Source of the DNA: Glebionis coronaria
Taxonomy: Eukaryota > Streptophyta > Magnoliopsida > Asterales > Asteraceae
Length of the DNA: 64,000 nucleotides
Assembly (NCBI GenBank): GCA_025667525.1
Contig: CM046878.1
Span: forward strand, 98,967,237-99,031,236
Direction: 5' to 3'
Shown here: piece by piece, positions 1-10,683 of the stretch
Layout: the number at the start of each line of letters is the position of its first letter
How positions within the stretch are numbered: the first letter of the stretch is position 1
Program-made: the position numbers and the translations under genes
The notes under the pieces: generated by a model
The model's input: only the letters and a program-made list of their open reading frames with translations
Database searches by the model: none
What the model was told of the DNA's origin: nothing

Positions 1-629
1 ATGTCACTGACCCAAAAAATTGCAAAATCGTCTAGAAGATATATAGCAATGTTAGAATGAGTACTAGGTTCTCATAAATTGATGTGTAGCACAGAATTTG
101 GCTACTTTGACTTCGCCTCCTCAGTCGATCAACCATAAAGCTTACAAGTCTTTTCCAAATTATATCAGGAAGTGTTGTAAAACACGGTATACATCAACTG
201 TCACAGATGGTTGGTCACTTGAAGCAGCTTTCTATGACCTGTCATGAAACACTCAAGTATTTAGCAACATCTAGATCTTCATATCAGATTATATTTGTTT
301 CTATACTCCACTGTTAATAATTTTTTGGGTTTAATTTAGATTAGGCCAACTGATTTGGTGAAAATATATCTATTAACCGACACACTTTCTAATGGGATGG
401 GCAATTTTTAAACAACAGTCGATGAATCCATAGTGGGAATAAGGACATAATTTATAAACAATGGCAAAAGAATACCAGCAGACTTGCAGAGGAGAAACTA
501 AAGAATGTAAATCCAAGAAGCTGAAAATATGCACCATAACATCTTGTGGAAGCTCAACCAAATATGTTCGGAAACTATATCCATATTTCCTTGCCATCAT
601 AAATTTAAAAGCTTAATACATCCATAAAT
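1..629 (-). pseudogene. F-box gene, decayed copy 1
   Basis: This is a decayed minus-strand copy of a plant F-box gene. The exon at about 475-555 translates to LPQDVMVHIFSFLDL followed by HSLVSPLQVCW, a clear F-box core (a SKP1-binding fold of SCF ubiquitin ligases), and it ends at a plausible GT donor (minus strand, just below 475). The next exon, near 100-240, aligns with the better-preserved exon at 12495-12629 of copy 2 but carries at least three in-frame stops, including one where copy 2 has Trp. The upstream exon seen at 14667-14824 in copy 2 is absent here. From memory the family resembles the Arabidopsis F-box protein At5g52880; this is an impression, not a search result. The F-box call is firm; the family name is tentative. 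Confidence 0.6.
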
Positions 630-929
630 AATAATATATCGACCTCAAAGAGCTATTTTGTATTACAAAATTACAGAGGAAGTACTTTAGTTTTTTTAAC
701 CATGGTCGGCACGAGTTCTGCTGCAACATCAGATAAATGGGTAACGGTTGGAGTTTAACATGTGCAGGTTCACTTGCAGAACACGTATATAACGAGAAAA
801 GCCCGTATATTATATAACGAGAATTTTCAATATACATGTTTCATGATAAGTTCGTTTCTTAATATATATGATCTAGGAGGATGCCACATGAACCTCTCTT
901 AGCTACTCCGTATTTCCTTGGGGTGATAA
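630..929. other. Non-coding stretch, nothing recognised
   Basis: AT-rich sequence between F-box copy 1 and the left LTR of element A. I see no coding signal, terminal repeats or RNA gene. Confidence 0.4.
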
Positions 930-1825
930 TGTTACAAGTAGAAATAAGGCTCAAATCCTGATTCCAATCAGTGGTATGGAGATAGGGGTGGGAATCGGGT
1001 CGGGTCAACCGGGTTCGAGTCAAGTCGGGTCGGGTCAAGTCGGGTCAGAACTCAAAAAAATCAAACCCGAACCCGAGCCTAATTAAAATTCAGGTCAGTC
1101 GGGTTTGGGTCAATTCAGGTCGGGTTAATTCGGGTCGGGTCAACTCGGGTTCGGGTCAACCCGAGTTTAAGTAAAATATTTAAAAATTGATTTATTTAAG
1201 TATATTTACAAGGTAAAATGTGGTAAAAAACCTCGGGTCAAGTCGGGTTGGTCGGGTTCGGGTCAAGTCGGGTCGGGTCAAGGCTAAAAAATATAAACCC
1301 GAACCCGAGGCTAATTAGAAGTCGGGTCAATTCGGATCAACCCGAATTGACCCGAATATGTTTTTGAACCCGAGTGACCCGACCCGAATAGGCTATTTCG
1401 GGTTCGGGTTCGGGTCGGGTCAACTTTTTCGACACCCCTATATGGAGATCATCAACCAATGCCCAGAATCACCCAAACACAAGAAAAGGGAATTTGGTGA
1501 ACAAGGGTTTATTGTTATTACTAAGAATGAAATGGGTTATAGAATTTGTTACAGAGAGAGAATCCAGTTTTCACATACATGAGAAATGAGAAATGAATAC
1601 AGGAAAAGTATTTATACAGGGAAAGTGTTTTGGGTTATGAGTTGACTTTTCTGTTTGACTTTTACTTAAGGCTTGTATCAATCCATCCTCCTTAAAAAGA
1701 TGCTTGTCCTCAAGCATCTGCGACAAATAAGCTCCTGCTAGCTCATAGATTTTCCTTTCCAAAATGCAAAGCAACACATATTTGAATCTTCGTTGACTTG
1801 TTGACCTGTATTGTGACTCACAACA
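930..1825 (-). repeat. Element A 3' LTR, with hAT-like insert
   Basis: Matches 10254-10683 almost base for base once the insertion at 983-1440 and its duplicated 8 bp are removed. It starts TGTTAC and ends CACAACA when read on the plus strand. Confidence 0.85.
983..1440. mobile_element. hAT-like MITE built from GGGTCGGGTCAA repeats
   Basis: A 458-bp insertion in the left LTR of element A, absent from the right LTR. It is flanked by a perfect 8-bp duplication TATGGAGA (975-982 and 1441-1448), the hAT-typical length, and begins TAGGGGTG and ends CACCCCTA as a short terminal inverted repeat. The interior is mostly a degenerate array of GGGTCGGGTCAA and CGGGTTCGGGT units in both orientations, with a short AT-rich core. 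The small frame at 1358-1582 runs out of this repeat and is not a gene. Confidence 0.75.
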
Positions 1826-2425
1826 CTCCAACCCTCTTGAAAAGATTCTTGTCCTCAAGAATGTGAACTTCGTTAGTGAACTTGTTTTGATTTCTTTGAG
1901 TCCCTTCTCAAGTGGCATGCCCATCTCCTTTATCTGGTCCTTGCATTGATCCAAAATCGTTGAATCATCTGCCCACTCACTTTGTATAACTTCCATAGCA
2001 TTCAAATTGGTACCACAATCATCACTCTCATCCCACTAACCATAAAACAATGTCTTATCTAAGACGAGTCTACTCCCAAACACTCTTTTAGAATCTTGAC
2101 AGCATACCTCCTGTGGGCAGTCAAACTTATGGCTCATCATTTGTGCACCTTCTGCTTTAGTATCCGTTTCAGCAACATTGATCAAACACTTTTGGCTTGT
2201 ATCACTCCCTAGTGTTTCTCCTATTGGGTACTTATACCAGACGAACACACATGTTACTGATAAATCCATTGTAGATGATATGTTATCACTAATATTTTGT
2301 TCCCTGTTAATATCATCTTCTATAACCTGTTGTAACTTGCTTACTTTTCTGGATTGCATGACAGCAACCAATTCTTCAATTCGACTGACATCCCACTTAT
2401 CAGCTTCAATGCCCACTGTACAATT
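1826..2425 (-). other. Element A 3' internal region
   Basis: Sequence between the gag-like frame and the 3' LTR on the minus strand. A frame at 1571-2005 carries LRTRIFSRG- and LEDKHLFKEDG-like strings that recur near the 3' ends of plant gypsy-type elements, but it runs into the LTR and is not a separate gene. I see no clear polypurine tract. Confidence 0.4.
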
Positions 2426-4028
2426 CTATCCGAAGTGGTAATTCACCCTAACCCATTTTCCACCAGGATCAAAAACTTCCTTTGATGATGAGTACTTATA
2501 AAAATTTTTCAACCAAATGTCCTCATTCCCACAATTCTCAATACTCACTACTTTACTCCACGAGGTATAGCCACACTTACATGATCTTCTCACACTTTCA
2601 AAAGGCTCGTCGCATTTATTACTTATTAACATCAACTCAACACCAAATTCAGATGCCAACAATTTCTTAAATGCCTTGTCATTTGTCATACCCAACTTAG
2701 TAACTTCTAATACAATACACACTGCCCTTACAACTTTCTGACTCAATTCAACTGCATTATATGTCTCCACAACAGATGATGTAAGCTGTAACCTCATTTT
2801 GTGTAACAAGTATACCCTTATGTATAACCCGATGTACACATCTTCATTCCAACAACGCATTACTTCCACACACGACTCTTTGCCTCTTTCCTTTTTCCTA
2901 TTTGGCCACTTCCACATGTCAAATTCCCACTCTTCATGCTTACATTGACATTGTGTGCCATACGTTTTCTTCTTTGTTCTCCATTTCCACCTATCAATAT
3001 CTAGATAACCAACACGAACTCCATACTTCAAAACTCTCAAATGCCCAAACAAAGACTTCACATCTAAACGTCTCAAAGTAACAACACCAAAACTTTTATT
3101 CCCATCTCTACGGTCGTCACTATAGCTTGGCTCATGGCATTTCCCAAACAACTGATCCTTCCTTAAACTCATCACAATGTTATCTACATCCCTAACCACA
3201 CACTTTAAATCCTCATCCTTACTTGAATCAACCACACCATTACCCACAATAACCATGCCCTTTAATTTCTCATTATCTCGTATATCTTCCCTAAGAACTT
3301 CCTGTTGCTTTCTCTTTGTTCTCTTATCAGAAATATTAACCACACTATTCCCTTTTTCTTTGTCCCGCCCCCATGGTCGAGTCTTCTTTTTCTCAAAGGA
3401 GTCACAAGCGACAAAACTAGTATTACTGCTATCATCATTCTCAAAAGTTAAAGTGCTTAAACCACTTCTTCCTTTGATATTCTTAATTCCATTATCCATG
3501 GCCTCACCCTCCTTTACAACCTCATGATCAACAACATCAACAAGTAATCTATTCTGTAACTCCGTTGACTCTTTACTTTTTCCATCATCTAGAACAAACT
3601 TATCAAAATTTTGACCACCCTGAACCAAATAACTCGCACCCATTCTATTCCCTTTCTTCCGAATCTCACCATCATCATCCTTACTCAATTCTCTAAACTT
3701 ATTTTCTTGCACTTTATCACACTCTTTAGTAACATTGTCATTGGCAATCTTATCATTTACTTCTTTAACCCCTTTCTGGTTAAGATTCTTCTTCATTGGC
3801 ATTTCCTCGAACACCTCATGTGCTACTTCATCTTTTTCATTTTTTTCTTTATAAAGTACCCCAAAATCTTCCAAATTATCCTTACTCGATACTTGTTTAT
3901 TTTCAACCTTACCAAATTTTAGCAATATCAACTCTTTGTAAAACACCCAATCCATTTCTCCATGAATTATTACAAGAATCTGGTTATGCCACATTAAGGC
4001 CGTACCAAACAAGTGCTTAGAGATGAAA
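2426..4028 (-). pseudogene. Element A gag-like protein, C-terminal part
   Basis: A 528-codon open frame (from 4012) continuing the gag frame cut by element B. Its start, with the string GTALMWHNQIL and then DWVFYKELILLKFG, is the usual plant retrotransposon gag motif region (capsid-like folding part). It continues as a long, highly charged Lys/Glu/Asp-rich stretch and ends EVFDPGGKWVRVNYHFG before the stop. No CCHC zinc knuckle and no protease signature follow. The long preserved frame suggests the protein was used until recently. The first Met here is internal: the true start is at 10023, on the other side of element B. Neither half can make the full protein now. Confidence 0.6.
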
Positions 4029-4155
4029 CTGTTGGAAATTTAGTGCAATTGTGGGATCGAGTCATACTTGTAAATGGGTTTGGAGGTACGGAGTGTACAC
4101 CCATTAAGTCCCTGACCTCCCTGGACTCAATATAGTGGTTGAAAGTTCATCAGTA

Positions 4156-4245
4156 GGAAGCTGCTCCTGGTTAGGAAGTTGCTCCTGGTGAGGAAGTTGC
4201 TCCTGGTCAGGAAGTTGCTCCTGGTTAGGACGCTGCTCCTGGTGA
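4156..4245 (+). repeat. Five 18-bp repeats in element B LTR
   Basis: Five tandem copies of an 18-bp unit close to GGAAGTTGCTCCTGGTTA. The same array is in the 3' LTR at about 9328-9417. Its place in U3, upstream of the TATA-like box, suits a transcription-factor binding array; that role is inferred. Confidence 0.85.
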
Positions 4246-4418
4246 TGCACAAAATCTTTGTAACCTCTTTGACTAATCAATGAGGGTTGATTATTGACTT
4301 GATGACCAGGTTTATGGTCATGTAACCACTATGGTTTCATGTAGGTAATTATGAGCTTAATTGGCCGATTAATGCTCTTAATTACCATTGACTATGAGTT
4401 ACATCCTTCTAGGACTAG

Positions 4419-4438
4419 GATCACTATAAATAGTGATC
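4419..4438 (+). promoter_or_regulatory. Palindromic TATA box of element B
   Basis: The probable core promoter CTATAAATAG lies at the centre of the 20-bp inverted repeat GATCACTATAAATAGTGATC, with 9-bp perfect arms. The copy at 9591-9610 is identical. TATA identity is inferred from its position in the LTR. Confidence 0.6.
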
Positions 4439-4715
4439 ATATTTGCATGATGAGACATACAATAACAAGAAACACTTACACGTACAGAGTTCTTGATTTA
4501 TGCCTAAAACAAGAACTAACTCTTGGTTTTATCCCAAGGAGGTATTCGTGTTAACCCAGGCATAGGGTCGAATAATCTTCTTTGGAAAGTGATTACACGA
4601 CTTCAAGAGATATCCGGTAACCATGATTTGGTACGTAGTTAGGCTATTGATTATCTTCACCCTGTTGGAACGAAGTAAACCCCAACAATCAAAAAAGATT
4701 ATTTTGTGATAATCC

Positions 4716-7700
4716 ATGGCGGCGGCAATGAAGCATATGGTGGCTAACTTCTCCAAACTGGAAAAGTTTGAAGGGGTTAATTTTAGGAGATGGCAGAAGA
4801 AGATGCACTTTCTTCTTTCTACCATGAACGTGGTGTACGTGCTGACCACTCCCATTCCTGATGGTGGTGATGATGCTACTTTGGAGGAACTGAGGAAAAG
4901 GAGCAAATGGGAGAATGATGATTATGTGTGTCGCAGCATAATTCTCAATGGTATGTCTGATTCTTTATTTGATATTTACCAAAATGTTGAATCTGCTAAA
5001 GAACTATGGGATTCCTTGGAAGCCAAATATATGGCTGAGGATGCATCAAGTAAGAAGTTCCTTGTGAGTGATTTCACAAATTACAAAATGACTGATTCAA
5101 GACCAGTCATGGAACAATACAATGAACTTCTTGGAATACTTGGCAGATTTACACAACATAAAATGAACATGGATGAGACCATTCAGGTCTCGTGTGTCAT
5201 TGACAAACTACCTCCTTCTTGGAAAGATTTCAAGCACACCTTGAAACATAAGAAGGAGGAATTAACTCTTGTTGAGTTGGGCAGTCATTTGCGCATTGAG
5301 GAATCCCTCAGGGTGCATGAAAGTGATAAGCCAAAGAGCAACAATGTTGCTGGTTCATCTGTTGTCAATATGGTGGAGCATAACAACTCCACCAGGTACA
5401 ATGACAACAAGGGCAAACTTAAGCATCAGGATAACACCAAAGCTAATCCTAACAAGAAGTCATCAGTGGCTTATTGGAAGTGTGGGAAACCTGGACACTT
5501 CAAAAGGGATTGCAAAGGTGTTAGCATTGGCAACCAAGCTAATGGATCAGGCACAAAAGGTCAGAATATGTTTAATGAATCTCTCTAGATTTATTATGTT
5601 ACATATGTATCTGAAGCTTATTTTGTGCAGGATGATGATGTTGCGTGGTGGGTTGACTCTGGAGCAACAGTACATGTGTGTAAAGATAGATGTTGGTTCA
5701 AGACTTATGAGTCAATGAATGATGGATCTATTCTTCACATGGGAAATGAGTCAACAACCCTAGTGCATGGACGTGGTTGTGTAGATCTTAAGTTTAGTTC
5801 TGGAAAGATTGTTTCTTTGTTTAATGTTTTGCATGTTCCTAATATTAGGAAGAACTTGGTTTCTAGTAGTGTTTTGAATAATTGTGGTTATAAACAAGTG
5901 ATTGAATCTAACAAATTTGTTTTATCGAAACATGGTGTGTTTATTGGTTTTGGCTATTTGAGTAATCAAATTTTCAGGCTTAATATTGATTCTAGTATAA
6001 ATGTTGATTCTGTCCTGATGACTACCACTAAACTGAATGATTCATCACTATGGCATGCTAGACTAGGCCATGTCCACTATAAGAGGATGCAAGATATGTC
6101 TAAGGATGGGTTAATTCCAGCTTTTGACATGGACACTGATAAGTGTCAGACTTGTATGCTGAACAAAATTACTAAGAAACCATTTCAGGATGTAAAACGT
6201 GAAACTACAGTTTTGGAGCTAATCCATAGTGACCTATGTGATTTGCATGCTACTCCCTTATTAGGGAATAAGAAATACTTGGTAACATTTCTTGATGATG
6301 CTTCTAGGTTTTGCTATGTTTATTTGTTACATACTAAGGATGAAGCATTAGATAAATTTAAAGTATTTAAAACTGAAGTTGAATTACAACAAGGAGTCCA
6401 AATCAAAAGATTTAGGACTGATAGGGGAGGTGAGTACATGAATACTCAGTATTTTCAGTCTGTTGGAATAATCCATGAAACAACTGCCCCCTATACTCCA
6501 CAACAAAATGGTATTTCAGAAAGGAAAAATAGAGTACTAAAAGAGATGGTTAACTCCATGTTGTCCTACTCAGGACTGAGTCAAGGGTTTTGGGGAGAAG
6601 CTATGTTAACAGCTTGCTATTTATTAAATAGGGTTCCTAATAAAAGGAACAGGATTACCCCTTATTAACTCAGGACTAAAAGGAAACCAAACTTGAACTA
6701 CCTCAAAGTTTGGGGTTGTAGGGCTGTTGTAAGACTCCCTGATCCAAAGGTGAAAACCTTGGGTGAAAGAGGCATTGAATGCATCTTTGTTGGATATGCT
6801 GAGCATTCCAAGGCTTATAGGTTCTATGTTATTGAACCTAATGATTCAGTTTCAATAAACTCAATCATTGAATCAAGGGATGCTAACTTTGATGAGACTA
6901 GGTTCTCATCAGTCCCTAGACCAAGCCTTAGGACTCCTATAGGAGCTGAGGACACTGGTGTTTCAGTGGAACCTGAAAGGGTCACTGATGAGGTTGTGGT
7001 TCAGCAACCTGAGCCTGAGCTTAGAAGAAGCACAAGGCATAGGACTCCAAAGAATTTTGGGCCTGAATTTCAACTATACCTAGTTGAAGGAACAAGGGAT
7101 GAGGTCTCTGACCAGTACTACTATTGCTTTAATGTTGAGGATGATCCCAAAACATTTGATGAAGCAATGAAGTCCCAGGATGTTGCTTTCTGGAAAGAAG
7201 CAATCAATGATGAGATAGATTCCATCATGGGCAACAACACTTGGGTGTTGGTTGATCTACCTCCAGGTTGCAATCCACTTGGATGCAAATGGATCTTTAA
7301 AAGAAAAATGAAGGTAGATGGAACTATTGAAAAGTTCAAAGCAAGGTTAGTCATTCAAGGCTTTAGACAAAAGTCAGGAATAGACTACTTTGATACTTAT
7401 GCTCTTGTAGCACGCATAAGTACCATAAGAATGTTGATTGCCTTGGCAAGCATTCACAATCTGATTATTCATCAGATGGATGTGAAGACAACATTCTTGA
7501 ATGGTGATTTAGATGAGGAGGTTTATATGAACCAACCTCAAGGTTTCATCATGCCTGGTCATGAAGGTAAGGTGTGTAAACTGATTAAGTCCTTATATGG
7601 ACTCAAACAAGCACCTAAGCAATGGCATCAAAAGTTTGATGAAGTGGTTTTGTCTAATGGTTATTTACTTAACCAAGCTGACAAATGTGTATATAGCAAA

Positions 7701-8699
7701 TTTGATGAATCTGGTAAAGGAGTCATCATTTGTCTATATGTTTATGACATGTTAATCTTTGGTACTGACCAAGTTCAGGTTGATTTAACCAAAGAGTTTT
7801 TGTCATCAAGGTTCTCTATGAAAGACATGGGGAAGGCTGATGTTATCCTTGGCATAAGGATTAAACATGAAAGTGATGGTATTGTAATTTCTCAGTCTCA
7901 TTATATTGAGAAGGTCCTGAAGAAATTCAATCACTTTGATTGTACTCCAGTGAGTACACCTATGGATACAAGTGAGAAACTAATGCCTAACAATGGTTAG
8001 GCTGTCTCCCAGCTTGAGTATTCTAGGGTGATTGATTGCTTGATGTATGCCATGACTAGTACTAGGCCTGATATTGCTTTTGCAGTGGGTAAACTGAGTA
8101 GGTACACTAGTAATCCTAGTACTCAGCATTGGCAAGCAATTCAGAGGGTACTAAAGTATTTGAAAGGAACAATGGATTATTGTTTGTCATATACTGGATA
8201 TCCTTCAGTGTTGGAAGGTTACACTAATGCAAGTTGGATCAGCAATACTGAGGATAATTCATCCACAAGTGGCTGGGTATTCCTTCTTGGTGGTGGTGCA
8301 ATTTCTTGGTCATCCAAGAAGCAAACTTGCATTACTGGTTCAACAATGGAATCTGAATTTGTGGCTCTAGCAGCTGCTGGTAAAGAGGCTGAATGGTTGA
8401 GAAACTTGCTTCTTGAGATTCCATTGTGGGTCAAACCTATGGCACCCATATCTATCCTTTGTGATGGTGCAGCTACATTGGCTAAGGCTTATAGCCAAAT
8501 GTACAATGGTAAGTCTAGACACTTAGGTGTTAGACATAGCATGATTCGTGAGCTAATCATGAATGGGGTGATATCAATAGAGTTTGTGAGGTCTCAACAA
8601 AACTTAGCTGATCACTTGACGAAAGGATTGGCCAGAGACTTGGTTATAAAGTCTGCTAAAGGGATGGGTTTAAAGTCCAAACTAGTCACTGAATGCTAG
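4716..8699 (+). pseudogene. Element B gag-pol polyprotein, disabled
   Basis: One frame of 1328 codons runs from ATG 4716 to the stop at 8697-8699, broken only by TAG 5586, TAA 6666 and TAG 7998; there are no frameshifts. Domains in order: copia-type gag (about residues 15-230); zinc knuckle near residue 253, where the first Cys is Tyr (YWKCGKPGHFKRDC); aspartic protease WWVDSGAT (near 312); GAG-pre-integrase zinc motif; integrase core with TDRGGEY and NGISERKNR; reverse transcriptase; RNase H. The RT catalytic box reads YVYD at 7737-7748 instead of YVDD, and the first RNase H Asp is Asn (GYTNASW, codon 8226). The product normally makes the particle, copies the RNA and integrates the DNA. This copy cannot do so by itself. 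Confidence 0.93.
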
Positions 8700-9202
8700 G
8701 ACACCCAACTCCCTCCTGAGGAAACTTGGGAGCTGAGTTCAATGTGGAAAGCTGAACATTCAGGGGACTGAAGCACATGTATATCATCCCAAGGATGTGC
8801 TTGTACCTGCTGAAAGGAGGATGAAGTTATAAACTTCTTAATGGTTAATTTCTTTGAAAAAGTGCTTAAGCAGGAGCATGAACTAAAGAGGAACCACCTG
8901 AATGTTGAGGTTTCGCCGCCTCAAGGAGCATGGACTTTGGCTCTTACAACATTTATGAATTGGATATGGACACATGGCTTGTATGGTGTCAGGAGCGTTT
9001 TAAGTGTTTGAAAACTTGTGTGTATTTTATCTTCAGGTATTCAAAGTAGTTGAAGGGTTCAATTCTTAGAACATCCTGATTCTCAAATATTTGAAGTGAT
9101 GTACTAATATGGAAATTCAATCCTCAGGACATTTTCATTTATGCACTGGTTTTGTTAAAGTTGATTTTCATGCAAAAGGAATTGTACTAAATTGGGGAGG
9201 AT
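8700..9202 (+). other. Element B 3' untranslated region and polypurine tract
   Basis: No coding sequence. It ends in AAATTGGGGAGGAT (9189-9202), the polypurine tract that would prime plus-strand DNA, directly before the 3' LTR. Confidence 0.7.
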
Positions 9203-9859
9203 TGTTGGAAATTTAGTGCAATTGTGGGATCGAGTCATACTTGTAAATGGGTTTGGAGGTACGGAGTGTACACCCTTAAGTCCCTGACCTCCCTGGACTC
9301 AATATAGTGGTTGAAAGTTCATCAGTAGGAAGCTGCTCCTGGTTAGGAAGTTGCTCCTGGTGAGGAAGTTGCTCCTGGTCAGAAAGTTGCTCCTGGTTAG
9401 GACGCTGCTCCTGGTGATGCACAAAGTCTTTGTAACCTCTTTGACTAATCAATGAGGGTTGAATATTGACTTGATGACCAGGTTTATGGTCATGTAACCA
9501 CTATGGTTTCATGTAGGTAATTATGAGCTTAATTGGCCGATTAATGCTCTTAATTACCATTGACTATGAGTTACATCCTTCTAGGACTAGGATCACTATA
9601 AATAGTGATCATATTTGCATGATGAGACATACAATAACAAGAAACACTTACACGCACAGAGTTCTTGATTTGTGCCTAAAACAAGAACTAACTCTTGGTT
9701 TTATCCCAAGGAGGTATTCGTGTTAACCCAGGCATAGGGTCGAATAATCTTCTTTGGAAAGTGATTACACGACTTCAAGAGATATCCGGTAACCATTCTT
9801 TGGTACGTAGTTAGGCTATTGATTATCTTCACCCTGTTGGAACGAAGTAAACCCCAACA
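9203..9859 (+). repeat. Element B 3' LTR
   Basis: Nearly identical to 4030-4687, including the five-unit repeat and the TATA palindrome. Confidence 0.95.
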
Positions 9860-10023
9860 GAAACTTACCTTGTTCTCGTCTGGGATGTTGTTAGCTTAAA
9901 AAAACGTTCACTTTTATACAACCAACCCCTTACATCATCACCTACGAATCTTGGGAATTCTTCCCTTAGAAACAATTCAACTAACTTCCTAACAGATTCC
10001 TCATTACTCCTTTCTTGACCCAT
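9860..10023 (-). pseudogene. Element A gag-like protein, N-terminal part
   Basis: Reading from the ATG at 10023 on the minus strand gives MGQERSNEESVRKLVELF, then FPRFVGDDVRGWLYKSERFF. The GWLYK...FF string is the hallmark start of plant gypsy gag proteins. Immediately after it a T-run (about 9896-9904) puts the frame out of register with the continuing coding sequence, so there is a frameshift here as well as the interruption by element B. The frame on the far side of B continues at 4028. It lies about 230 bp inside the 5' LTR, a normal leader length. Confidence 0.6.
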
Positions 10024-10239
10024 GATCAAGATTCAACCAATTCTGAATTTACGCTTCAAGAAACATGAACACTCAATCAAGAACCACTCAACTAACTCAA
10101 GAACACGTATTTGTGATGTGGAAACAGATTTTGGAAAGCTATGAGTGTTGTTATGAAATTGGCGGGAAAATCTGTTTTAAAAATCTTGATCAACTTTAAT
10201 GGGAGATCAACAGAACTTGAGCAAATCCAAGGAAGGATA

Positions 10240-10252
10240 GCTCTGATACCAA
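10240..10252 (-). other. Element A primer-binding site
   Basis: Read on the minus strand this is TGGTATCAGAGC directly after the 5' LTR, complementary to the 3' end of initiator tRNA-Met, the common plant LTR-element primer. Confidence 0.85.
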
Positions 10253-10253
10253 T

Positions 10254-10683
10254 TGTTACAAGTAGAAATAAGGCTCAGATCCTGATTCCAATCCGTGGTA
10301 TGGAGATCATCAACTAATGCCCAGAATCACCCAAACACAAGAAAAGGGAAATTGGTGAACAAGGGTTTATTGTTATTGCTAACAATGAAATGGGTTATAG
10401 AATTTGTTACAGAGAGAGAATTCAGTTTTCACATACATGAGAAATAAGAAATGAATACAGGAATAGTATTTATACAGGGAAAGTGTTTTGGGTTATGAGT
10501 TGACTTTTCTGTTTGACTTTTACTTAAGGCTTGTATCAATCCATCCTCCTTAAAAAGATGCTTGTCCTCAAGCATCTGTGACAAATAAGCTCCTGCTAGC
10601 TCACGGATTTTCCTTCCCAAAATGCAAAGCAACACATATTTGAATCTTCGTTGACTTGTTGACCTGTATTGTGACTCACAACA
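10254..10683 (-). repeat. Element A 5' LTR
   Basis: About 430 bp, matching 930-974 and 1441-1825. It is next to the primer-binding site, so it is the 5' LTR of the minus-strand element. Confidence 0.85.

Larger units (their letters stand above)
4030..4687 (+). repeat. Element B 5' LTR
   Basis: Begins TGTTGGAAATTTAG and ends CCCCAACA. It holds a five-unit tandem repeat and a TATA-like box inside a palindrome; both are also in the 3' LTR. Confidence 0.95.
4030..9859 (+). mobile_element. Element B: Ty1/copia retrotransposon nested in A
   Basis: A full-length copia element with LTRs at 4030-4687 and 9203-9859, a perfect 5-bp duplication GAAAC at 4025-4029 and 9860-9864, one long gag-pol frame and a purine-rich tract just before the 3' LTR. 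The LTRs differ by about 7 substitutions and one 1-bp indel in 657 bp (about 1.1%), so insertion was recent on a genomic time scale. The sequence after the 5' LTR (from 4688) has no obvious TGGTATCAGAGC-type primer-binding site. The insertion splits the gag frame of element A. Confidence 0.95.
930..10683 (-). mobile_element. Element A: gag-only LTR retrotransposon, interrupted by B
   Basis: LTRs lie at 930-1825 (3' LTR) and 10254-10683 (5' LTR). Next to the right LTR, 10240-10252 is the reverse complement of TGGTATCAGAGC, the plant initiator-tRNA-Met primer-binding site, which fixes the minus orientation. Without its inserts the element is about 3.9 kb. It encodes only a gag-like protein: I find no protease, reverse transcriptase, RNase H or integrase, so it is non-autonomous. 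Over the shared part the LTRs differ at about 13 sites in 430 bp. The outer flanks (GATAA left, CTTCA right) do not form a target-site duplication, so an end may have been rearranged. Copia element B is inserted in the gag frame. Confidence 0.8.

Noticed and set aside
1358..1582. Plus-strand 74-codon frame
   Set aside because: Its start is inside the GGGTC repeat of the hAT-like MITE and it runs into LTR sequence; no protein character.
3177..3527. Plus-strand frames at 3177-3527, 3611-3922 and 3796-4020
   Set aside because: They lie opposite the long gag-like frame of element A and have low-complexity Ser/Leu/Phe composition, as expected of shadow frames.
9860..9870. Splice donor AAG|GTAAGT (minus strand) at the break of element A gag
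   Set aside because: The coding frame runs straight through the site into 4028 once element B is removed, so an intron there is not needed.
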